Source: Zychaea mexicana
Lineage: Eukaryota > Mucoromycota > Mucoromycetes > Mucorales > Lichtheimiaceae
Direction of reading: 5' to 3'
Assembly: GCF_025766255.1 (NCBI RefSeq)
Contig: NW_026516665.1
Span: 744,001-808,000, forward strand
DNA: 64,000 nt
Part shown: piece after piece, positions 46,851 to 59,091 of the stretch
Position numbering within the stretch: position 1 is the stretch's first letter
How the letters are laid out: each line of letters begins with the position of its first letter
Notes under the pieces: model-generated
Told to the model about the DNA's origin: nothing
The model's input: only the letters and a program-made list of their open reading frames with translations
Databases searched by the model: none
Position numbers and translations under genes: made by a program

Positions 46851-49438
46851 TATTGAATTACTAGAGTAATATAAGGAGAGGGAAGAGGGGAGGGAGAAAG
46901 AGAAAGAATCTAAGCGGATCCAACGCAGAAAAAAAAATGTAGTAGATTTTTTTTTGCTGCTGTGACTTGCGGAGTTGGTCCCGGGATTTGATTGGATGCT
47001 GTCAGACGCTAAGGTTCCATACATTGCCCCTGGATATATATCATGTCTCGGTGCAGTTGGAAGGAGAGAGGTCGAAAAAGGTCCGTCTTTTCCGACGCTG
47101 TATTATTCGTCATGTTACGGAGCTGTTTTTCTAATCAAACATATAGAAAAATACATAACTAGTTTTGCTGCTACTTGTCGCTGATGGTGTAATTTTCACT
47201 ATCTTTCTGATCTGTGTGCTCACGGGGTATTCAACCGCAGCAGCGATTGCGACGTCATATGCGAAGCAGGGAGGGGCGAATGCTTCAAAAATAGCAAAGT
47301 TGGTCTATCTTTATCCAAATTAGGTTTAGCGCCGAATGCACGCGAATTGCTTGGATCTTTTTTTGCGCCTTCTGCATCGTCCCATTATGTATCAGCTTCT
47401 TGCCGTTATTTTTGCTATTCTTTCATGTAACGTTACAAATGCTCTGTAGCTTGTTCCAGACAATGAACTGGGTTGTACTTCAAGCATGAGCAGATGTGAT
47501 GGTGTCTATTACAAGGCTCGTTACCATGATGGACATGAAAATAAGCGTCGTCTCCATTGAGATAAAAAAAAAAAGAATGGCATGAAAAATGTGTCCTTGG
47601 TAATCCATCCCACTGCCACCAAATCTCCAATAAACAGTATCATATAGAGTCTTTTTGCCGTGAGCAACGCTTTATGTAAAGCAAGTATATAAGACTACTA
47701 CCGAACATATCGATTTTACTATCATTATGGATGATCAGCGATGCAGAATCAGCGTAACTAAGACAGCAAAAGAAAGATGCACCAATACATATCGATTCAT
47801 GTCGTTAGCCTTTGCAACAAGCTTATCATTAAATATTGGTGACTCTACTGAAAAGCGCCATATAATTACTCGTACTGTAGCACTTTAACAGAATAGCAAA
47901 CCCTCTTCTCGTGCGACGTTCCGAAGTGAAAATGCGGCTTCATAACTCGACAATTCTTGTCTACTCCTCTTTCAACTACAACCCACAAGCGTTCATATTG
48001 AGTAGAAATCCTGATTGCTATACCTGCAATAAGCAATCTAATACGAACGATCTCTAAAGTGAAACAACAGAAACTGTCACATTTAGCGATCAAAACTAAC
48101 AAGGAGTCCAGCTATTCTCATCAACTAGTGTAGGACTAGGCGGAAAGAGATACACCCATAACACAAGAGCGTTATGACGACGATACGCGTCAAGGTACAT
48201 ACTGTACGTTTTCGGAAAAAGCGACACCAGAACCTTGGGTATATTGTGCGCTATATCGCAACGTTAAAAAAAACTGGTCCTTTACAATGATGGCGAAACG
48301 CTATTTACTAAGCATCATTTTAATATCTTCGATCACTAGACGGGCGATCAATGTAAGTGTTTGCTTATGAAATATTTGATCCGCCCTGTATGCATAGAAG
48401 AAAAGGTAAATGTGCATCTAATTATGTTCGCACCAGTATCCTATAGGTAAGCTTAAGCTGAATGCTTGTATACTGCAATAGCATGCGCCTGAAAAATTTC
48501 AAATCAAATAACGGCTACGCTTGTACAGGGCAGTGAGCCAAGTTCCGCTGGGAAATTTTTTATTGATCTGCCAGAAGCTTACAGCAACTAGTCATTCCGA
48601 GGATCCGCAACTGTTATGGCACCGGCATAGCAGTATCGCACACTAACTCGCTCCCGCGTCCTTCTTCAATCAACCAGGCAAACTATATCCACACCTAGTC
48701 TTGAGCTACTCTTTGTGCACTGTTCATAAGTCCAATCGTTGATTCTAAGCCACTAGGTACCACGGTGATATTCTGCCTAATCGATTATCATTGCGCCACA
48801 CTGACAACCATTGTTGCCAATACTCGCGACTTCGATATCGTCTGTTGCCATCATTCTCCTCGCCTTCAAATAGAAAGGGAAAAGGTCAACCAAAAGCACC
48901 TACTTCGCCATCACTAAATACAGCACTGAGATGAAGGCCCAAAAGAAAGGTTAGAATACCGTGCATTGCGACCCGTGCGTGCAATATTACCTATTCGTGC
49001 ACGACTTCCCAAAACTTCTGAATATTGCCGTGCGATCTATCTTGGACCAGCTCAAAACATTTATGGACATCCTGCTAACACAGTCGCAGATTAACACCTT
49101 TCATCGTCAATGGTGATGCACAAGCTGAAACATCGATATTTTGATACTTTAGAGAGCACCAATGTATTTACAACCAATCATATGCAGGTCATGCTACGTT
49201 GCTATCCAAGCCTGGAATTGCCACGACTCCAGGGCTTTTATAATGATAATAGCAACAACTATCATGACAATGATGGAGATAACAATAATGGCAGTCAAAG
49301 CACATCAACTGCTACGCTTCTTGTTAAAATGTTCAGTGCTATCGCTGGAATGATGAACCACACAAACCTGCGGTTGGTTTTTACTTGATATCTAATCCCG
49401 TGCGTTTATCCGGATGTTGCAACGATAAACGAAAAAGA
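46851..49438. other. Long intergenic region, no gene seen
   Basis: 2.6 kb upstream of ARB1 without a convincing frame on either strand. The first 100 bp in ARB1 sense are CT/T-rich, as expected for its promoter. A low-complexity plus frame at 49110-49388 (Asn/Asp/Ser-rich) is not counted as a gene. Confidence 0.4.
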
Positions 49439-49762
49439 TAGAAAAGGAGGCATAAGCTGTATATCGCGGACTTCGAGGGAACCGACAGTAAGTACTGCTC
49501 AATGCAGCAAGAATCCGCAGCCTGGAAAGTGTGGCCCTTTATCAAAACCGTTGTATCGTAATCAGCGATCGTATCTAAACCTAGAACGCATATGATAAAA
49601 TATTCTCAAGAAGCGGTCCAACGTCTCAATCGGGGTAAAAAGTTGGGTACACTGGTAGTGGAAGATGTAGCTATACCCTTTGAAGCTGTATCTGTTTCAA
49701 GAGAACACATTAAGGATGTGCGAGTATCTGAAAATGGTTACCATATCGTCGTAAATAATTAA
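49439..49762 (+). pseudogene. Possible decayed gene or small ORF
   Basis: One plus-strand frame reads KLYIADFEGTDSKYCSM and AAWKVWPFIKTVVS, meets a single TAA at 49559-49561, then stays open. It continues as a 56-codon ORF from ATG 49592 to TAA 49762 (MIKYSQEAVQRLNRGKK, LVVEDVAIPFEAVSVS, HIKDVRVSENGYHIV). Composition is protein-like on both sides of the stop, which suggests a relic with one nonsense codon or an unrecognised intron at CAG 49562-49564. No family recognised. Confidence 0.35.
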
Positions 49763-51030
49763 AGCTATCTTTTACTATTTGTGAAATTTATCGGATAGTT
49801 ACATAATAGTACAGTAGGACAGTTTCATACATACTCTAAATTGTAGAAATAACGATGACTTTAAGCTTTATTATGGTACTATATCAAACTATAAAATAGC
49901 CGATGTCAGCAATGTGTCAATCATTAAACGCAGCACTACTCTTTCTGTTACGTTTTTGTAAGCTGACAATGGCAAATACAGTATCTTTATGATATGTGGA
50001 TATATCTACTACATTGATCTTGTTATGATATCATAAGTTGCTCTTGCTTATTGCTGTTGTATGTAAAGAAAAAGAAAAGAAACAATGGATAAAGCTAAAT
50101 ATTAATGATACTTTTGTCTTTTGATTAAATTGGTAGATGTCCTGGGTTTCTTTAATAAAGTGATCAGTCGAAAACGCCTATTGACCACTTGTTCGGTTCG
50201 GTCTATAGAGGATAAGTCGCTTTAATCAAATCGCAGACCTGATCAGTGTGTTTGTGAATCCATGAACAGAAAGTGGATGATTCTCATCGTCAATAGCCCT
50301 TACTGAACTGTTGTGGTTACCTCGAATAGCCGAATTCAAATTCAATTATCTCACGTTGCACAGTATCAGTGAGATTGCAATTTCTCTCGCGCGTGTGCTT
50401 GCACTTCAATTATCAACTGTAATGTGTCTGGGTCAGTGTATCAGGCAGCCGCTAAGTAGAATCTGAATCGTTCAATCGATTTACCAAAAAAATAAAGCTT
50501 CGTGAAGCAACTGGTACTTCTAGTCGTCCTTCGAAACGGTTACAGGTAAGGAAATGCTACAGCAACACTGAAGGATAATCGTGGTGGCTATGAAAACACC
50601 GACTGTTGATAGACTCAAAGGCTGATAGAATAGTTTCAGTTCGACAAGTCTGCATGGTTGATTTCATAGCTAAATATTCATAACGCCAAAATTTGGATCG
50701 AGTGTAGTAAAGCTGCTTAATGCCTTTGAACGACAGGTTTTGGCTCGGAAAAAGGTAGTTTTCCTAGAAACGAAACAGAAGAAAAGAGTCTATTTATGGT
50801 TTGCTAGCCATTTCAGAAACGTAAGAGCCTTCATGTATTATTTTTCTGTATTCAGCGTCCCTCATGCTGCTTTATTTAAAAGATATAGGTTAATCTTGCC
50901 CTCTGCAATGAAACATAGCGGACATGTGGCTTGTGGACAATGCAAGCAATTTTCGGAATCGGGATCCTGCGCCCGCACTTTTTTTCGAACTTTTTTTTTC
51001 TTTCACCTAAAACCTACTATCTATATAGCC
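49763..51030. other. Intergenic, TSR1 upstream region
   Basis: No gene seen. The TSR1 frame extends upstream to 50740 without a stop, but that part has no family similarity and a T-rich tract (50983-51003) just before the chosen start. It is treated as 5' UTR/promoter. Confidence 0.4.
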
Positions 51031-54023
51031 ATGGGCAACGACCAGCGGCACCGACCCGGCCGTCTTCATCAGTCAAATAAGCCTTTCAAATCACGCCATG
51101 CCAGTAAAGGCTCGCTCAGAGAAAAGTCAAAGGGCAAAGTGAATAGAACTGCTATCAAGAGATCCGGTGTCAGAACCGTCGGCAAAGTCGATCGTCGCAA
51201 TGCAGCCAAATTGGAGCAGCAAAGGAAGCGTGAAGAACTGACACGAACCCACCGCATCTTCGAGGGTCGACATGGCGCACCCAAAATTGTTCCTGTATTG
51301 TCGTTGTGTCCGGACACCGATGTGCACGTTGCCATTGCTTCATTGTACCGATCGCTCGGCCAGGAACCGCCCTCGACGCCATATGAAAGCTCGATTTTGA
51401 ATGTCGAACGATTTAAGCAAAAACTGCAGCTTGTTCCTTTGCGCCGCAACTTTGTCGATGTTATGGATGCGTTCAAGGTGGCCGATATGGCAATTTTACT
51501 GCTGTCTGCGGAAGTCGAGGTGGATCAATTTGGTATCAATTGTTTGCTTGGCGTTCTTAATCAAGGTCTTGTTTCTGTTACTCCTGTTGTTCAGGTATGA
51601 AGAGCTGGAATAGAATAAGCTGTAGTAATGATGACTGGTTTGGTTAACATCTTGTTTGTTAGCATTTGGATAAGGTGGCGCCTAAGATGCAAGCTTCGGT
51701 CAAGAAGTCGTTGGTGGCGTTTAACCAGCAATTCTTCCCTAACGAGGAACACTTGTTTACATTGGATAACGAGGCGGATGCTACAAACGTCTTGCGATAT
51801 GTTACTTCACAGCGTCCCAAGGCTTTGGCGTGGCGCGATTTGCACCCTTATATGCTGGCTGAGGATGTTCAATATGTACCTTCGTCTGATCAGGTAAGAG
51901 AAAATGACCATGTCTTATGGTAACGGGGACTAACATTCGCCATTTCTCTTCTGGAAATAATTAGCAGAACGTGGGTACTTTGAAGGTGACAGGCTTCGCA
52001 CGTGGCAACCCATTCAATGCGAACAGACTGGTGCACTTGCAGTCCTTTGGTGATTTCCAAATTGAGCAAGTTACGACAGCTCCGGGAGACAACAGTCAAA
52101 GCAATGGTATGGAAGAGGATGAGCAAGTGGTAGATACGCCCGACGTCGAGGGACAAGACGACTTGATCTCGGAAAATGAACCTGATTTCATGGATAACGA
52201 GCAAACATGGCCAACTGAGGAAGAAATGGCTGCAGGCGAAGGTATTTTTCTCTTTTCTAATCTATAAAAATGCTCAAAACGGGGAGTGAAGCGATTACTG
52301 ATTAGGTTTGCACTTTGTAAAACAGAACGAATGCGTTTGATGGGCCGTGAAATGGATGATGACCGACCGCAAAGCGGTAAGGTGACTAAGCGTGTTCCTA
52401 AAGGCACATCCGCTTATCAAGCCGCATGGATTGTCGACTCTGAGGACGAGGATTACAGCGAAGATGATGAGGATGATGATATGGAAATGGCCGTCGACAA
52501 CGATGAAGATGATGTTCAGCCAGCAGATTACGAGCTTGGGCGTAGCAACGATTTGGATGAAGAATATGAAGACATTGAGCTGGAAGAAAAGGGTGGTTAT
52601 AAGGATGAATTGGATCCAGAAGAAGAGAGACGACAGTAAGTTTACGTTCCTTCCGGTTAATACCACGGCTCAAATCATGAGTTATTGGTTTGGCTAACTG
52701 AAATGCATTTCTATCAGGTTTGAAGAATATATGCAAAGCAGACAAAAGGAGTTCAAGGAGAATATGGAATTCCCTGATGAAATCGACACACCCATTGATT
52801 TACCAGCACGAGAGCGATTTCAAAGATATCGCGGTTTACAATCGTTCCGTACATCACCCTGGGATCCTTATGAAAACCTTCCCATTGACTATGCACGTAT
52901 CTTCCAGTTTGAGAATTTCAAACGAACCAAGAGTCGTGTTGTCACCCAGGCCATTGTCGGTAACGTCAAACCAGGCACCAGAATCACGTTGTGGATTAAG
53001 AACGTTCCTAAGGAAGCCTATGGTAAGATGCACAAGGTCATCCATTGATTACGCTTTTGATTAAGGATGGTTTATCTAATGTATATTTTTTCTGCAGGTG
53101 CATATGATAAGCAGCGCCCATACATTGTTTTTGGCTTGTTGCAGTACGAGCACAAGAAGTCGCTTCTGAACTTCCAGATTCAGCGTGACAATGCCTACGA
53201 GGAGCCTGTAAAGTCCAAGGTACATGAGAAACAAAAACTTCGTATGATGTCGTTTATTCGTTGCTGCATAAACTTACACGTTGTCAACAGGATCCCATGG
53301 TGCTACACGTCGGTTTCCGCCGGTACTCGGTTCGACCGATCTATTCCCAAAACACAAACAAAGGCACAAATCATGTACATAAATTCGAACGCTTTTTACA
53401 AATGGGCAAATCATCCATCGCCACGGTCTATGGTCCCATAGTATTTGGCAAGGTGCCTTGCATGTTCTACAAAGAAACAGATAATGTCAATGGTAAATAG
53501 TGCATATATACATTATCCAACTAAAGGCTGACCCTTCTTTGCTTTCCTCGATAGAACCTAACTTGGTATCCACCGGTACATTCTTGAACACTGATGTGAA
53601 ACGTATCGTTGCGAAGCGTATTGTTCTCAGTGGTCATCCCTTCAAGATTCATAAGCGATCAGCCGTCATCCGATACATGTTCTTCAATCCAGGTATATAT
53701 CGTCTAGAACTACTATCAGATATTTCAAACTAAGAGGCGAATCTTTTTGTGCTGACTGAACTTTTTCTACTACAACAATTGCAGAGGACATCAATTACTT
53801 CAAACCAATTCAGCTCACAACAAAGTACGGCCGAGTGGGACATATCCGAGAATCACTGGGTACTCATGGTTACATGAAGTGTATCTTTGACGGATCAATA
53901 ACGCAGCAGGATACTGTGCTTATGAATCTATACAAGCGAGTGTATCCCAAGTGGAACACGGAGTTGTGGAAGGGTGCTCTTGATAGCTCAGAGTATTCTT
54001 CTGACAAGATTGTCACCGATTAA
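51031..54023 (+). CDS. TSR1: Ribosome biogenesis protein TSR1
   Basis: Nine exons (51031-51594, 51663-51893, 51968-52241, 52326-52635, 52718-53022, 53098-53219, 53291-53492, 53555-53692, 53785-54023) join in frame to 794 aa (yeast 788). The start ATGGGCAACGACCAG lies in a good context (AGCCATGG) and gives the typical basic N-terminus ([20 protein letters not shown]). A GTPase-like but inactive core follows (no intact P-loop). Then come AARP2CN-type sequence ([18 protein letters not shown]), a long acidic stretch (residues about 380-470) and the C-terminal BMS1/TSR1 block ([42 protein letters not shown]). Tsr1 binds pre-40S particles and checks maturation before they are released for translation. 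Confidence 0.95.
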
Positions 54024-54104
54024 AAGTATCTTTTTCTCCATCTTACTATAATCTCTATCTCATTATTTCTCTCGCTATTTTTGTTATTTTGCCTTGTAGA
54101 ATCA

Positions 54105-54120
54105 ATAAACACTTTACGTA
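54105..54120 (+). terminator. Polyadenylation signal of TSR1
   Basis: AATAAA lies about 85 bp after the TSR1 stop and 150 bp before the HEM12 start, consistent with separate transcripts in tandem. Confidence 0.5.
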
Positions 54121-54262
54121 TATAACATATGTGTATCCAGTCTGTCAGTACTATTTCATACCCACTGACCTTTTATTTCACATGATGGACGAATGGACTG
54201 GGAAATTATACAGAACGAAAGATTTGCCCCCGCCAGACGAATAATTTTCTTTCATAACAACC

Positions 54263-55630
54263 ATGTCAACCACCAGCACTAAATCTTTCCCTCCACTTAA
54301 GAACGACTTATTGCTACGAGCTGCTCGGGGTACGCTTTCTTCTCTGTTACTAGTTTAGCGAACCTCTTTGAATCTAAATGCTTATTAGGAGAGAAGGTTG
54401 AACGCGCCCCCATTTGGATTATGCGACAAGCAGGTCGCTACCTGCCAGGTAAATGTCAATATAACAAAGCGCATCTATGCTCTCGTCTGTTTCAAACACG
54501 CGTAGATTGTGCTTTGCCAATTGTTCATTGCGTATAACACTTTTTTCTAGAATTTCATGAAGTGCGAAAGAATCACAGCTTCTTCGAGATCTGCCGAACT
54601 CCCGAACTGGCTTGCCAGTTGACCCTCCAACCGATTGATCGCTATGGCACCTTGCTTGACGGCTCTATTATCTTCTCCGACATTCTTGTTATCCCCCAAG
54701 CCCTCGGTCTCGACGTGCAAATGGTGACTGGACGTGGCCCTGTCTTTACGGATCCTTTGGAGACACCTAAAGACATGTCGCGCTTACAGATGGATGTGGA
54801 CGTAGACAAGGAGCTGGGCTACGTGTATGAAGCGATTACGTTGACACGCCACAAACTGGATGGCCGCGTGCCCCTGTTTGGCTTCATTGGTGCACCATGG
54901 ACCTTGATGGCATATATGATTGAAGGTGGCGGCAGTAAAACTTTGAGCAAGGCCAAGAGCTGGTTGTGGAAATACCCAACCGAATCGCACCAGTTGTTGC
55001 AAAAGATTGCCGATGTATCTGTCGAGTTTTTGGTGGGCCAAGTACGAGCAGGCGCACAGGTAAGCCTATTTGGAAACAAGTGAGACCACAGGGGCGAAGG
55101 GTAATTTATTACTCTGTAGGCGTATTGATACTAACTAAAGTTTTCTCTCCCCAATTCACTAGTTGCTCCAAGTATTCGACTCGTGGGCTGGCGAGCTTAG
55201 CCCGTATGATTTCAAGCATTATTCGCTCCCTTATATCCGGCAAATAGCAGCTCAGGTGCGACAACGGTTGGCTGAAGCCAAGCTGCCTGAGGTTCCCATG
55301 GTGATTTTCGCCAAAGGCGCATGGTTTGCTCTCGAGGATCTCACTGACATCGGCTACGATGTTGTGTCGTTGGACTGGACCATCGATCCTGAATACGCTC
55401 GCAAGGTGACCAAGGACAAGGTCGTGTTGCAAGGAAACATGGACCCCTCGGTGCTGTACGGTGGCGAAGAAGCAATTCGCGAAACAGCCACGCGCATGGT
55501 CCATGCCTTTGGAAAGGATGGAAAGCACATTGCCAACTTGGGACATGGTATTCTCCCCACCGTTGACCCAGAGGCCCTGAAGGTTTATTTGGAGACTGTG
55601 CAAAAGGTATCTGCAGAGATTAGAAAGTAG
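54263..55630 (+). CDS. HEM12: Uroporphyrinogen decarboxylase
   Basis: Four exons (54263-54329, 54389-54448, 54551-55059, 55163-55630) join in frame to 367 aa, the usual length. It converts uroporphyrinogen III to coproporphyrinogen III in cytosolic heme synthesis. Both family signatures are present: APIWIMRQAGRYLPEF, assembled across intron 2, and GFIGAPWTLMAYMIEGGGS. The essential Asp is in FSDILVIPQALG. Further conserved blocks are FDSWAGELSP, DWTIDP, VVLQGNMDPSVLYG and the substrate-binding His in NLGHGILPTVDPE. It lies 240 bp behind TSR1 on the same strand and converges with the protease gene 215 bp downstream. Confidence 0.96.
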
Positions 55631-55844
55631 ACACAATACCAAAAATACGTACATCTTTGCTCTTTTAATATAAAAGAACTGTTTGAACGCATAACATGGA
55701 GAAAATCGCGTCATTTAACTGTATCTGCCATTTGATTGAATGTGCCAATAAAATTAGCCAATATTTGTTATTTAGATCTCCAAAAAAAAAACAGAACAAT
55801 ATGCTATTTTACAAGACGTCTATACTGTACAAACTACACTCAGT

Positions 55845-58800
55845 TTACACAACTTGAATAGCGTCAGATGTCCAGTGCTCCCAATCGTGCGGATTCTGAG
55901 GATCGCCTAGTAGCTTAAGTGCTTCAACACCGATTCTATATCTTCCAGGTCCAACTTGCTTCTTTGATGCACCAGCGTCAGTGTTTGTCTTCACTTCATA
56001 CCCATCATCGGCCGGAGGAAGCGCTGTGTAGTAAAAGCCTTCCCAACTTTCAGCCACGGAAAGAGGAGACTTGTTGGTGCTGCGCACACAGTTGGTGGCG
56101 GGAGGCATCGCGTAGCCTAAATATTCTTTCTTTTCATTGTACAACCGGAATAAGACAAGCTTGCTTGGTGACAACATAGAAATAGCAACGACAGGCTGGG
56201 TCGAATTGTCTTTGAGTTTAAAAACGAAAGTATTCGTTTCGTTATAGATCGTCGTAAGGTTGAAATCGAGAATGGCAGGCGAGTCGTCAGAAAATACGGG
56301 CAGATCACGCTGGTTTCCGACGATGCCGATGTATGGAACAGTAATATCTTTGTGATACGACACCTTGCTTTTCAGCTCGACATAGCCTCCGTACATGATA
56401 TGAAGTTTTGGATCCGTGTCCGGTGGCATTACAGTAAGCGTGATATTAGTGGTGGCGCCAGGCGAAATCTTGACCATCTTGCGGGAGAAACGAAGACGTG
56501 CGCTCGAACCGCTGATCATTGTTGCAGGCTCGCTGAAGATATTCGAGCTGTCATTGTAAGGTGCAATAGATACGCTGACCTTGTTCACGATTTCGTACGA
56601 AACAATCGAATCGCCATTGTTAGTGACAGTAAGCTTATGAGTCTTTTGTAAGTTGGCGGTGTCGTTGAAACTGATGCTCCCAGGTGATACGTGGGTCTTT
56701 TGACTGATCGCATCGTACACTATGTAAATCATTTTTGACATTTTTGGTACATACGTTATCCCGTCATTCGGTATATGTGTCTACTTATACAACGAAAATC
56801 TTTTAATACCTTGGATGAGACCAGCTGCTTGTCGGTAAGGTGAATCAGCTTCATCTGTTTCGTTTGAGGCAAGTGCTTTGTAGGCATAGTTTTGGAACTG
56901 CTCAAGAATATAAGTTGGCGACTGTTGCTCCTGTTTATTATCGCTTATTGCCTTTAAATAGAGTGCAAAGGCTCCCGACACGTAAGGCGTGGCCATTGAT
57001 GTACCGCTGTCGACTTTCCAAGAACCCAAATAACGAGGAAAGGTCGAATAAACATAGCCACCTACACCTGCAATATTGGGCTTGAAATCATTTTCATAGG
57101 AAGGACCGACACTGGAAAATATTGAGACTGTATTGCCGGTAGGAACCTTGATGATTCTGGCGCTTCTATTCAGTTGTATTGGCTCTCCATCATTCCTCTC
57201 GATGGCTTTAAGGACGGTGACACCGTTGTTGTAGGAAAGGCCGGCAACAGGAATCTGGGCTGACGCTGCACCAGGGACGAATAACGCATCACCAAGCGTG
57301 CTTTCATTGAAAAAAATCAAGACGCCAATAGCTCCTGCTTGGTGGAGATTGTGTACTTTGAGGTCGAAGGTACAATTTCCGCGTTGTACTATAGCAAGTT
57401 TTCCGTTGACATTGGGTGGAACATCACCAGCATCACAAGCATCGGATTCGCCGCCAACACGTACGTCACCAGCAACAACTTGACCATCAGAAATAGCACC
57501 AATCGTATCATTTACAGTAATAATATCTATATAATGGTGTATCATATGTAGATGTGTGAATACATATCATTTGAATCGAAAGGTGTACATGCGTACACAA
57601 CGATCTGCATACAACATACCAAGTGGGTCTTCAACACCATAAACGTGAATGGTCTCTCTTAGAGTGTGTTCATTATCAAAAGAAGCTACAGAGACAACAC
57701 CTTTTCCGACACTAGGGGACTTGATAGTAAACGCGCCATCAAGACCATCGTTTCCGGCAGCAGCGATGACTAATGAAGGTATTATAAAGTTAGAATTACT
57801 GATTGTATAATATTACAATGAGGAATATATGTATGATCATTCCATACCAATTGTTCCATTAGCAGTGATACGCTCCGCCACAACGGCAGTTACAAACTCT
57901 GACCAGGACTCATGAGCACCCAAGCTCATGGAAATTATATGGGCACCAGCCTTATGAGCATCAAGCATGCTTTCAATGACGGAATCTTCGTCACCGTAAC
58001 CAGTACAATCCAAGGCTCGCCACATTCCTAAGATGGCATCAGGAGCAACGCCCGTGTAGTTCTAAGTAAAATAACCTCCTGCCATGTCAGTGGACTAGTT
58101 TTACATGTTATTGTTTATTAATTTGAAGTATTACTTCAAGCTACCTCTGATTTGGCGCCTATGATGCCAGCGACGTGGGTACCGTGCCCTATTCAGGCAA
58201 TTATTTGTAGTATTTTTAGTAAGGAATTCGTTGCCGCAAGCAGGTGAAAGTATACTGTTTAATTTATTATCATACCTCCTGCAAGACCGTAATCACCGCA
58301 GTTGTCCATTGGGTCATCGTCAGGAACACGGTTCGAGTTACCTTCGTTGTCGGTTACTATTGCAGGAACGCCGATCATGTCTTTTCCATAGCGGATTTTG
58401 TAACCTGGGCCGAATCCGCCACCCAATGCAGGATGCATATAATCGACACCTATACTGTACATTGTTATAAAATTATTTTTATTAAAATTGTAAATTCTGG
58501 AAGAAAAAGAAACCATTGTCTACCGTCATCGATAATAGCTATGAATATGCCTTCGCCAGTATTATTGTATTCTTCATGAACGCGGTCCACTTGGGTCATT
58601 GAATGAGCCATCAACAAATGTGCATCGATAACCTTCTCGTGCTGAGCGTGTTTTTGCGAGGGAGGAAGGCTCTTATGAAGAGAAAGGGGAGCAGACGTCA
58701 CTCCTTTTGGACGAGACATTGCATGGAGTGGGTAGACGTCAGAAACTAAGTTGGAATCGGAAACAGCCTTGAGGATACTTTCGTGTAAATGACCCTTGGC

Positions 58801-59091
58801 CGCATCTATCTGGAGTGTGGCTGCCCGCATAAGTTCGTAATTGAGCACTCGTGGAGTAGCCAGGCGAGCCTCGGGAAACTTTGTCTTGAGAGAGTTTAAA
58901 AGAATGACCGAATTCTTATCAGCGTCGTCATCGCCTGCGAATTCGATCAAGTAGCGTCCAGGCAGAGGTTTGCGGTGCTGATGGTCACCTTGTTTCGTTT
59001 TGATTGACAGTGCAGATGTGCTGTCCGATAATCCGATCAATAAAATAGCAAGTAGTAATAAAGGCAATAAAAGAATGGTATTGGAATACAT
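55845..59091 (-). CDS. Secreted subtilisin-like serine protease (S8A) with PA domain
   Basis: Seven exons (59091-58524, 58449-58276, 58188-58145, 58061-57848, 57769-57620, 57526-56810, 56719-55845) join in frame to 913 aa. A signal peptide (hydrophobic residues 4-21) and an I9-like propeptide (to about 170) precede the catalytic domain. The triad is Asp in IAIIDDGVD (about 188), His in GHGTHVAG (about 249) and Ser in DSGTSMATP (about 560); the oxyanion Asn is in AAAGNDG. A protease-associated domain (about 395-500, NGKLAIVQRGNCTFDLKV) is inserted before the Ser. A beta-rich Fn3-like C-terminal region (about 625-913) follows. This is the layout of large fungal extracellular subtilases. Many N-x-T/S sites fit secretion. 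Substrate unknown. Confidence 0.92.

Noticed and set aside
50740..51030. In-frame upstream extension of TSR1 (97 codons)
   Set aside because: It contains poly-Phe from a T-tract and no family similarity. The Met at 51031 gives the conserved N-terminus and a good start context.
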